Shown here one piece after another: positions 23,982 to 31,305 of a stretch of DNA of 64,000 nt. The position numbers were made by a program, and so were the translations under genes. The notes under the pieces were generated by a model. The model saw only the letters and a list, made by a program, of their open reading frames with translations. It was not told the DNA's origin and made no database searches. Each line of letters starts with the position of its first letter. Position 1 is the stretch's first letter. Location: positions 1-64,000 of the forward strand of contig JAXJLD010000062.1 of the NCBI GenBank assembly GCA_036297385.1, given 5' to 3'. The DNA comes from Ventricola sp036297385 (GTDB lineage: Bacteria > Bacillota > Clostridia > Christensenellales > Aristaeellaceae).

Positions 23982-26849
23982 ATGTCCAACGACGCAAATA
24001 AGAAGAAAAAGACGCCAAAGAAAAACGCTCCGCTGACCCCGGCTGAGAATGTCGAGGCAGATCTGGATACGCAGAGCGCGGAGGGCTCAACGCAGCGGGT
24101 CGCCCCTGTGCAGACTTCCCGCATCCCCGAACCCGTTGTCTCTGCGCCGCGCAAGAAGAAGGCCGACAGAGCCGAGCGTCCGCACTCCATCTTCAAGCCG
24201 CGCACAAAGAACCCCAACTTCCTGCTCAGCGTGCTGACGTCCACCATCCGCCTCTCTGTGCTGTTGGTGCTGTGCGTGTCTCTGGCGCTGGGCGGCGCAC
24301 TGGTGGGCATTGCTAAAGCCTATGTCGATACCGCGCCGACGCTGGATCTCGCCGCGCTGGACGCGCAGGATAAAACATCCTTCATCTATGACAGCCAAGG
24401 CAATCTGATTACCGATTACAAGGGGACCGAGGACCGCGTCATGACCTCCATCGACGAGATCCCCGAAATGCTGCGAAACGCCTTCATCGCCGTAGAGGAC
24501 GCCCGCTTTTATGAGCACAACGGCGTGGATGTGAAGCGCATCGTCGGCGCGCTTGTCGCCAACCTGACCACAGGCTCCTCGCAGGGCGGCTCCACGATCA
24601 CCCAGCAGCTCATCAAGATGACGGTGCTTTCCAGCGAGCAGAGCTATAAGCGCAAGCTGCAAGAGGCGTATCTGGCTATGGAGCTGGAAACGCGCTACAC
24701 CAAGGAGCAGATTCTGGAGAGCTATCTCAACACCATCTTCCTCGGCGGCAGCTATTACGGCGTAAAGGTGGCGGCCTACGGCTATTTCGGCAAGGAGCTG
24801 GACGAGCTGACGCTGCGCGAATGTGCCATGCTCGCCGGCATGACCCGAAGCCCCAACTATTACAACCCACGCCGCAATTTCTACACCCGCAATACGCCCG
24901 GCAGCAACACCGCGGACATCACCAACAACCGCACCGACTATGTGCTGCGCCAGATGCGCGAGAACGGGCTGATTTCCACGCAGGAATACACCGCCGCACT
25001 GGACCCATCCACCGCGCACGTTCTGGAAAAATCCCCCGCATCGACGGATATGTACGCCTATCCGCACTATGTGGAGTACGCCATCAGCGACGTAGTGGAC
25101 ACCTTCCTGACGCTCAACGGTCTGGAGGATACATCCGCCAACCGCTACGCCATGGAGAACAAGCTGCGCACCGGCGGTTACAGCGTGTACCTGTGTCTGG
25201 ACACGGAGATTCAGGAGATTGTGGAGAACACGCTCGCCACATGGGACGATTATCCCCGCCTGCGCGATCCGTCCGACAAGGTCTATCAGTCCCGCAACGC
25301 GGATGGCACCTATACCGAGATCGAGCAGCCGCAGGCCGCCGCCTGTGTCTACGACTACCGCACGGGCGAGCTGAAAGCCATCGTCGGCGGCCGCTATAAG
25401 CCGACCGCCCGCAAGACGCTCAACCATGCCAGCGACATGAATATGCCGGTCGGTTCCTCCATCAAACCGCTGACGGTCTATGCCCCGGCGATTGATTTGG
25501 GCGCTTCTCCGGCCTCCATCGCCTACAATATGCCCGTGCCCATCGCCGGCTGGCGCGATTCCTCCGGCAAGGACTCGTGGCCGCAGAACTACGGCGGAGG
25601 CGGCTACAAGGGGCCGCAGAGCTTCCGCAGCGCACTGCGCAATTCCTACAACACTGCCGCCGCGCAGATCCTGATGAGCTACGTCGGCGTCAATCGCGCA
25701 GCCGAGTACCTGCGCCTGATGGGCGTCAACGAGAAGCACATCAACGCCGACCCCTTCGGTCTGGCGCTGGGCTCCTCCGGCATCACGCCGGTGGAGATGG
25801 CCGTGGCGTTTGGCGCCATTGCCAACAAGGGCGTGTATCAGGAGCCGCTCTCCTTCTCCCACATCCTCGATGCAAACGGCAATGTCTATGTGGATATGCG
25901 CCAGCAGCAGGATCGTCATCAGGTGTTCAAGCCTTCCACGGCCTATCTCGTCGTGGATATGCTCAAGGAGGCCGTGCAGAGCGGCACAGGCAAGAAGGCG
26001 AAGATCTCCTCGCAGGTGGTCGCCGGCAAAACCGGCACCAACTCCGACAGCAAGGGCGTTTTCTTCGCCGGCATGACCGGCTGGTACTCTGGCTCGGTGT
26101 GGATCGGCCATGACAACTACAAGGCGCTCACCAGCAAGGCCACCGGCGGCAACGCTGCCGCGCCGCTGTGGCAGAGCTTCATGGAGCGGATTCACAAGGC
26201 CAAGGGGCTGGATTCCCGCGAGATCATCGAAGGCACGCCCGCCGATTACGGGCTGGTGCGCGTGACCACCTGCGGCGTGAGCGGCCAGCTCGCCACGGAT
26301 GCCTGCTATAACGACGTCAACAGCTACAAGCCCATCACGGACTACTGGTACGAGGGCAGCGTGCCCACCTCCTATTGCAGCATGCACAAGTCCGTGCAGA
26401 TCTGCATGGATTCCGGCCTGCTCTCCACGTCGTACTGTCCTGCAACCTCGGTTGAAGAGCGCAGCGTCGTCCTCATCCCACGCGGTCATCCGCTCTACAA
26501 CTACATTGGCAGCTACGGCAGCACCATCCGCAAGTATCTGGGCGAATTTGCCACGCTGCAAAGTCAGGCGGATATCGAGAACCACATCTGCCAGATTCAC
26601 GATGAGTACACCGCATCGCAGTCTACCTCCGAGCTGGAGAACATCTACAACGATGCGTACAACCTGACGCTGACGGCCTATCAGCTCGTCGGTTCCTCAC
26701 CGAACATCAGCAACGAAACGCGCCGACAGATCAACACCGCCATCAGCGCAGTGCAAACGCTGCTGTCGATCTCCCCCATCGACTACACTGCCCTTCAGGG
26801 CGCAACCAGCAACCTGCGCAGCCAGCTTCAGGCGGCGGGCCTGCTGTAA
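23982..26849 (+). CDS. Class A penicillin-binding protein (PBP1A type)
   Basis: 955 residues from the ATG at 23982 (AAGGAGG 7 bases upstream). A charged cytoplasmic N-terminus of about 75 residues rich in K and P precedes one transmembrane segment (about 80-110). The GT51 glycosyltransferase domain follows, with EDARFYEHNG near 172 and GGSTITQQLIK. The transpeptidase domain has SSIK in PVGSSIKPL (near 490), SYNTA and VAGKTGTN (near 685). It polymerises and crosslinks peptidoglycan. The C-terminal 120 residues after the transpeptidase are an extra extension without a recognised fold. It is divergent from yunB and followed by two hairpins. Confidence 0.93.
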   Translation: MSNDANKKKKTPKKNAPLTPAENVEADLDTQSAEGSTQRVAPVQTSRIPEPVVSAPRKKKADRAERPHSIFKPRTKNPNFLLSVLTSTIRLSVLLVLCVSLALGGALVGIAKAYVDTAPTLDLAALDAQDKTSFIYDSQGNLITDYKGTEDRVMTSIDEIPEMLRNAFIAVEDARFYEHNGVDVKRIVGALVANLTTGSSQGGSTITQQLIKMTVLSSEQSYKRKLQEAYLAMELETRYTKEQILESYLNTIFLGGSYYGVKVAAYGYFGKELDELTLRECAMLAGMTRSPNYYNPRRNFYTRNTPGSNTADITNNRTDYVLRQMRENGLISTQEYTAALDPSTAHVLEKSPASTDMYAYPHYVEYAISDVVDTFLTLNGLEDTSANRYAMENKLRTGGYSVYLCLDTEIQEIVENTLATWDDYPRLRDPSDKVYQSRNADGTYTEIEQPQAAACVYDYRTGELKAIVGGRYKPTARKTLNHASDMNMPVGSSIKPLTVYAPAIDLGASPASIAYNMPVPIAGWRDSSGKDSWPQNYGGGGYKGPQSFRSALRNSYNTAAAQILMSYVGVNRAAEYLRLMGVNEKHINADPFGLALGSSGITPVEMAVAFGAIANKGVYQEPLSFSHILDANGNVYVDMRQQQDRHQVFKPSTAYLVVDMLKEAVQSGTGKKAKISSQVVAGKTGTNSDSKGVFFAGMTGWYSGSVWIGHDNYKALTSKATGGNAAAPLWQSFMERIHKAKGLDSREIIEGTPADYGLVRVTTCGVSGQLATDACYNDVNSYKPITDYWYEGSVPTSYCSMHKSVQICMDSGLLSTSYCPATSVEERSVVLIPRGHPLYNYIGSYGSTIRKYLGEFATLQSQADIENHICQIHDEYTASQSTSELENIYNDAYNLTLTAYQLVGSSPNISNETRRQINTAISAVQTLLSISPIDYTALQGATSNLRSQLQAAGLL

Positions 26850-26865
26850 ACCGAACAAAAAGCAA

Positions 26866-26896
26866 AGAAGGGGCTGAGCAAGACGCCCCCTTCTTC
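26866..26896 (+). terminator. Terminator-like hairpin after the PBP gene
   Basis: AAGAAGGGGC pairs with GCCCCCTTCTT (one mismatch or bulge) around TGAGCAAGAC, 16 bases after the stop codon. A T-rich tail is weak. Confidence 0.5.
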
Positions 26897-26914
26897 GGCT
26901 TATATCCCATGAGA

Positions 26915-26950
26915 AAAAGCCGCGCAGCCCATGTGAGCCGCGCGGCTTTT
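26915..26950. terminator. Bidirectional terminator between PBP and ATPase genes
   Basis: AAAAGCCGCGC pairs perfectly with GCGCGGCTTTT around a 14-base loop. Convergent genes end on both sides and each strand reads into TTTT. Confidence 0.8.
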
Positions 26951-26952
26951 CC

Positions 26953-27819
26953 TCATGTTTCCTGAAATTCCCGCTCATGCGCTTTGAAAAAATCATAGTA
27001 TGCCCGGACGTTCTCAAGCTCCGTCCACGGGCGCACGTCCACCGGATCGCTATCCAGATCGTAAATCTTCGCGCCGCGCATGGAGAGCAGAAACGGCGAG
27101 TGGGTTGAAATGACGAACTGACAGCCCATGAACCGTGCGCTGTCCAGCAAAAACTGGCACAGCTCCATCTGCCGCGCCGGTGACAGGCTGTTTTCCGGCT
27201 CGTCCAGCAGGTACAGCCTGTCCTCGGTGATGCGGTTTGTAAAATACCGAAACGCACTCTCCCCGTTGGAGAATGTGCGCACGTTCATGCCCAGCTCCTC
27301 CCGGACATAGGCCGACTGCGTCCGCTTCCGCGCACGCACCACCTTGCGAAGCTGGTCGTAATCCTCCATGGAGGACATTTGAAACCGGGCGCTGCGGTTT
27401 TCCAGATATTCATTAAACACATCTTCCCGCCTGCGGTCGATTCCCTCGTTCAGCTCCCGAACTGAGATCATGTGGTCGAACACGTCGTCGCTGGTGATGA
27501 TGCAGCTTCCCGCCGGAATCGGCCTGCGCAGCGTCATGCCGCACATATCCACATAATCCTCCATAAAGCTGGTGCGGTTGTACGGCGCTTCGCGCTCCAA
27601 GTGCGCCTTTTCCGCAATGACGTGAAGCGCCGTCGATTTCCCCGTGCCGTTCCCGCCGTAGAGAATGGTCACCGGCTCAAAGTCGATCCGCTCAAACCGC
27701 CTGCGCGAAAGAATCTTGAAGGGATAGAACGATGCATAGCACGTTCTGCGCACTTCCATGATATAGCTCGTCTCGCGCTCCGCATCCGGAAAGGAAAAGG
27801 TTTCCAGATAGACGCCCAT
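26953..27819 (-). CDS. AAA/ABC-type ATPase of the AAA_21 kind
   Basis: 288 residues from the ATG at 27819 (AAGGGG upstream); the frame opens 20 codons earlier without a ribosome site. Walker A is GGNGTGKST, the signature region is FSNGESAF, Walker B is LYLLDEPENSLSP and the H-loop is ISTHSPF. This ABC-like ATPase architecture, without a membrane partner, is shared with RecF/OLD-related proteins; a role in DNA or stress biology is possible but unproven. It is followed on the same strand by no gene, and panE-like lies 70 bases upstream. Confidence 0.8.
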   Translation of the reverse strand: MGVYLETFSFPDAERETSYIMEVRRTCYASFYPFKILSRRRFERIDFEPVTILYGGNGTGKSTALHVIAEKAHLEREAPYNRTSFMEDYVDMCGMTLRRPIPAGSCIITSDDVFDHMISVRELNEGIDRRREDVFNEYLENRSARFQMSSMEDYDQLRKVVRARKRTQSAYVREELGMNVRTFSNGESAFRYFTNRITEDRLYLLDEPENSLSPARQMELCQFLLDSARFMGCQFVISTHSPFLLSMRGAKIYDLDSDPVDVRPWTELENVRAYYDFFKAHEREFQET

Positions 27820-27891
27820 CCGCTCATCCCCTTGCTCAGTCCCGACCATCACGCCCGGCAGACGCTGGAACAGCGCCATGCCGTGTGTCCA

Positions 27892-28803
27892 TCAATAGCC
27901 TGCTTCGATGGCCTTCACCTGTTCATACAGCCAATCATTGACCGGTGTCGGCACGCCATGGCGGCGGCCCAGCGCGATCATCGTCCCGGCAAACAGCTCG
28001 ACCTCGCTCTTCCTGTGGGCCTCGCCATCTTGGCGCATACTCGGCTTTCCCTCCGGGGCGAGGCTGTCCGCCAGCGCAATCCACTCGTCAAACTCCGCAT
28101 CGCTGATGGGATAGCCCTCCAGCCGCGCCAGCGTCTGCGCCTCACGCATCGCGCCGATCATGGTATCGCGCGGTTTGCCCGGCTTCTGCACACCGTCATA
28201 GCTGCACGCAAACACCATGCACGCCTGATTGATGCCCACGTTGAGCATCAGCTTCGCCCATTGGCGGCGCACCATGTCCTCAACCGGCGTAACCTGCACG
28301 CCGTGCGCCGTCAGGTACGCTGCGACAGCCCGCACGCGGGCGCTGATCGCCCCCGGCTCCCGCTCGCCCAGCACAATCTGTCCCGGATGGGTGTAGGTCA
28401 GCCGCCCGTTGACCATCACCGCATCCATGCCCTGCGCCACGCTGTACAGCACCTGCACCGCGCCGAAGCGCTCCGCCACAATTCCCTCGCTGACCACGCC
28501 GTTGAGCAGGGAGATGATGCGCGTATCCGGGCCGACGAAGCCCGCCGCCGTCTCCATTGCCGCCCGCAAGCCGTTGGCCTTGGTGGCAATCAGCAGCAGA
28601 TCGACCGGCGCAGCCTCGTCGGGCGTCGCATAGGGGAAGTCAATCCGTCGCCCGTTGACATACACGCCCGCCGCCTCATAGCGCACCTTGCGCTCTGCAT
28701 CCACAATCACGCGGAGCTGTGCGCCGGTTGCCAGCAAGCGCTCCGCATACAGCGCACCCACCGCGCCCAAGCCGATCAATCCCACGCTTTTGATTTCGTT
28801 CAT
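27892..28803 (-). CDS. Ketopantoate reductase family protein (ApbA/PanE)
   Basis: 303 residues. The N-terminal Rossmann fold has GLIGLGAVGALYAERL, and the C-terminal helical domain has the conserved KLMLNVGINQACMV and a glutamate/lysine-containing end (EVELFAGTMIALGRRHGVPT). The family reduces 2-dehydropantoate to pantoate with NADPH in coenzyme A synthesis; other 2-ketoacid substrates are possible because no other pantothenate genes are nearby. The start lies 4 bases beyond the stop of the gene's downstream neighbour nfo's 3' side, and AGGAG precedes the ATG by 9 bases. Confidence 0.82.
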   Translation of the reverse strand: MNEIKSVGLIGLGAVGALYAERLLATGAQLRVIVDAERKVRYEAAGVYVNGRRIDFPYATPDEAAPVDLLLIATKANGLRAAMETAAGFVGPDTRIISLLNGVVSEGIVAERFGAVQVLYSVAQGMDAVMVNGRLTYTHPGQIVLGEREPGAISARVRAVAAYLTAHGVQVTPVEDMVRRQWAKLMLNVGINQACMVFACSYDGVQKPGKPRDTMIGAMREAQTLARLEGYPISDAEFDEWIALADSLAPEGKPSMRQDGEAHRKSEVELFAGTMIALGRRHGVPTPVNDWLYEQVKAIEAGY

Positions 28804-28806
28804 GGC

Positions 28807-29652
28807 TCATCGCTCCTCGTTTTCCACAAATGCGCCGCGCAGCAGGCGAATCTCCTGCGCATAGCCGGGCAGCTCGTTCGGCGTTTCCAGACAGAAAGGC
28901 AGGCCGCGCAGCGCCTCATGGTTGATGATGCGCGTGATGGCCTCCATGCCAAGCGATCCCTGACCGATCTTCTCATGCCTGTCCTTGTGGCTGCCCATCG
29001 GGTTCTTGCTGTCGTTGAGGTGAATGGCCTTGAGCCGGTCAAGGCCGATGATCCGGTCAAATGTCTCCAGCACGTCATCCAGATGGTTCACAATGTCATA
29101 TCCGCCGTCGTACACATGGCAGGTATCCAGACATACGCCCAGCCGGTCGCCCGCCCGGCTCGTCTCCATGATGGCACGCAGCTCCTCAAAGCTGCGCCCT
29201 ACCTCGCTGCCCTTGCCCGCCATGGTCTCCAGCAGCACGGTCGTGGGCAGCTCGCGGGTGTACACCTCGTCCAGCATCTCGCTGATGAGCCGGATGCCCG
29301 TTTCCGCGCCCTGTTTGACGTGACTGCCCGGATGAAAGTTGAGCATCGCGCTGGGGATGTGCGCCAGCCGTTCGAGATCCTCGCGCATCGCGCGGAAGGC
29401 GAAATCGCGCACGCGCGGATCTGCCGCCGCCGCATTGAGCGTGTACGGCGCGTGCGCCACGATGGGCGCAAAGCCGTTCTCCCGCATCAAGGCATTCAGC
29501 GCCTCCGCATCCGCCTTGTCAAAGGGCTTGACCGAGCCGCCCCGCGGATTGCGGGTAAAAAACTGAAACGTGTTCGCGCCGATCTGCATCGCCTGCTCGC
29601 CCATGGCCAGATAGCCGTTGGAGCAGGAGAGATGGCAGCCAATATGAAGCAT
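28807..29652 (-). CDS. nfo: Endonuclease IV (AP endonuclease)
   Basis: 281 residues from the ATG at 29652 (AAAGGATAAGG upstream). TIM-barrel zinc enzyme motifs are present: HLSCSNGY near the start, APIVAHAPYTLN, LNFHPGSH, VLLETMAGKG, CLDTCHVYDGGYD, IHLNDSKNPMGSHKDRHE and FCLETPNE. These carry the His, Glu and Asp ligands of the three-zinc site. It cleaves DNA 5' to abasic sites in base excision repair. It follows the acyltransferase gene with 4 bases between and precedes the PanE-like gene, forming an operon. Confidence 0.93.
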   Translation of the reverse strand: MLHIGCHLSCSNGYLAMGEQAMQIGANTFQFFTRNPRGGSVKPFDKADAEALNALMRENGFAPIVAHAPYTLNAAAADPRVRDFAFRAMREDLERLAHIPSAMLNFHPGSHVKQGAETGIRLISEMLDEVYTRELPTTVLLETMAGKGSEVGRSFEELRAIMETSRAGDRLGVCLDTCHVYDGGYDIVNHLDDVLETFDRIIGLDRLKAIHLNDSKNPMGSHKDRHEKIGQGSLGMEAITRIINHEALRGLPFCLETPNELPGYAQEIRLLRGAFVENEER

Positions 29653-29656
29653 ATCC

Positions 29657-30868
29657 TTATCCTTTCTGTCTGCCGCGCCGCGCATCCCACGCGGATTGCA
29701 GCCGCCGTGCGATGGGTCGCTCAAAGCCATAGGTGATTGCCGCCGCCGCAAGGAGCGACACGGCAAAGCAGGCGATCGTATAGCGCACCTGCCAGACGGG
29801 GTCGCCCTCCCAGTTGGGGTTTTCATAGGTGCTGGGGATCACCTTATAGGTCATCAGCCAGACGGCAATGGTCTGATGCCAGATGTAGAATTGCAGCGAA
29901 ATGCCGGAGAAAAACCGCGTCAGCGGGTTGCCCAGCACTTTGCGCACCACCAGCCCGGCGTTCGCGCCAAAGACAAGCAGCCCCACGCCCAGCAGCCCTA
30001 TGGACAGGCGGTTCGCCATCTGTCCCAGCCGTATGGCCTCTACGCTGGGATTTCCTGCCTGCATACGCACCACGCGCCAGAGCAGCGGAAGCATCGCAAT
30101 CGTCAGCGCGGAACACAGCAGGCGCGAAAGTGCGCCATGTCTGCGCTGCGCCAGCCCTGCATGTATGCCTGCGGCCAGCATCCCCAGCGCAAACGTGTCC
30201 AGATAGGCGGGAAGCTGATTGAAATACATCGACACATCCTGCACATTCGCCCCGACCCAGCCGCGAAAGGCCAGCGCAGCGCCGGTCATCACGGCGAACG
30301 TCGTTGCAGGCATCCTGTAAAATGCCCGCGCAATCAGCGGAAAGAGCAGATAAAACTGCATCTCGATGGCCAATGTCCACAGCGCACCACCCAGATTGGA
30401 GGCGTAATAGGCATTGTAAAAGAAGGTGTGGGTATAGGTGAGATGGGACACGAGGTCCAGCGTCCTGTGCTGTGCGGTCTGATAGGCATTTGTCGCCATC
30501 GCCACGGCAAACATGATCGCAATCGTCAGCAGATAGGAGGGATGAATCCGTATCAGGCGGCGCACGTAAAAATCCAGCGGTGCGCCCGGCATGCCGCCCT
30601 CATAGCGCATACGCGCCCACGGCAGATACAGACAAAAACCGCTGATGAGGATCATCATATCGACCCACATATAGCCGGAGCGCACCAGCGGATCGAGGTT
30701 GATCTCCTGCCCCAGCACGCTGAAGCCGGGATACAGCCAGCTCTGCTGCCAAATGTGGAACCATGCGACGATCAACACCGCCGCGGTGCGCAGTCCGTCG
30801 CAGGTCTCCACATACCGCAGGCTGGGCTTGGCCCTCGCATCGTCCATCCAGCGTTGAATCAGCTTCAT
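29657..30868 (-). CDS. Acyltransferase 3 family membrane protein
   Basis: 403 residues with about ten hydrophobic segments. The first has CDGLRTAAVLIVAWFHIWQQ with the histidine typical of the family, and YVRRLIRIHPSYLLTI is the conserved R-x10-R region. SLQFYIWHQTIAVW is the usual late motif. Members O-acetylate or otherwise acylate cell-surface sugars. AAAGGAAG precedes the ATG at 30868. It heads the nfo and PanE-like operon after a terminator-like hairpin. Confidence 0.85.
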   Translation of the reverse strand: MKLIQRWMDDARAKPSLRYVETCDGLRTAAVLIVAWFHIWQQSWLYPGFSVLGQEINLDPLVRSGYMWVDMMILISGFCLYLPWARMRYEGGMPGAPLDFYVRRLIRIHPSYLLTIAIMFAVAMATNAYQTAQHRTLDLVSHLTYTHTFFYNAYYASNLGGALWTLAIEMQFYLLFPLIARAFYRMPATTFAVMTGAALAFRGWVGANVQDVSMYFNQLPAYLDTFALGMLAAGIHAGLAQRRHGALSRLLCSALTIAMLPLLWRVVRMQAGNPSVEAIRLGQMANRLSIGLLGVGLLVFGANAGLVVRKVLGNPLTRFFSGISLQFYIWHQTIAVWLMTYKVIPSTYENPNWEGDPVWQVRYTIACFAVSLLAAAAITYGFERPIARRLQSAWDARRGRQKG

Positions 30869-30888
30869 CGGTTCTTCCTTTCAAAAGC

Positions 30889-30912
30889 AGCGCTGCGAAA
30901 GTCCGCAGCGCT
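30889..30912 (-). terminator. Intrinsic terminator after the NusG-II gene
   Basis: AGCGCTGCG pairs with CGCAGCGCT around GACTTT on the minus strand, followed by GCTTTTG. It separates the NusG-II gene from the acyltransferase gene. Confidence 0.6.
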
Positions 30913-30922
30913 CATGGAATAA

Positions 30923-31303
30923 TCACTGAATGATGACATCCAGCTCGTCCTCCTCGCCCGCAGGCGCATCGCCGGTGAGCTGTACCACCACCTTGTTGGG
31001 CAGGCAGACGATGGTCTTGGCGCCGTTGCGCATCTTGCCCTGCCGGATGCACAAGCCGTCCCGGCAGTTGGCCTCCTCCATCCACACCGCGCCGTCCTCC
31101 ACGCGCAGCACGTTCAGTTTGCCGTCCTCCTGCGCAATTTCATAGCGATCCTCCACCGCCAGCGGGCGGCGAAGCACCTCCTGCCCATCCACCGTCACCA
31201 CCACGGTGGACGCCTCCGCGCCCAGCGAAAGCTGGGAAACGGCGTACAGTGCGCCCGCCGCCAGCAGCGCCAGCGCAATAATCATCAAGTCGCGTCTTTT
31301 CAT
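30923..31303 (-). CDS. NusG domain II-containing membrane-anchored protein
   Basis: 126 residues from the ATG at 31303, with GAGGA 6 bases upstream. This start overlaps the end of the repeat protein gene upstream, so the two are translationally coupled. One N-terminal membrane segment (LMIIALALLAAGALYAVSQL) is followed by a NusG_II domain with NCRDGLCIRQGKM and IVCLPNKVVVQL. The domain is outside the membrane. Its role is unknown; in Clostridia such proteins often sit near envelope and redox genes. Confidence 0.8.
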   Translation of the reverse strand: MKRRDLMIIALALLAAGALYAVSQLSLGAEASTVVVTVDGQEVLRRPLAVEDRYEIAQEDGKLNVLRVEDGAVWMEEANCRDGLCIRQGKMRNGAKTIVCLPNKVVVQLTGDAPAGEEDELDVIIQ

Positions 31304-31305
31304 CG

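Noticed and set aside
24087..26600. Long open frame (837 codons) antisense to the class A PBP gene, and similar long antisense frames at 27472-29736, 38420-40741, 46452-48236, 49402-51231 and 57032-59056
   Set aside because: They lie entirely opposite well-supported genes in GC-rich DNA, where antisense frames open by codon bias, and their products lack any family motif.
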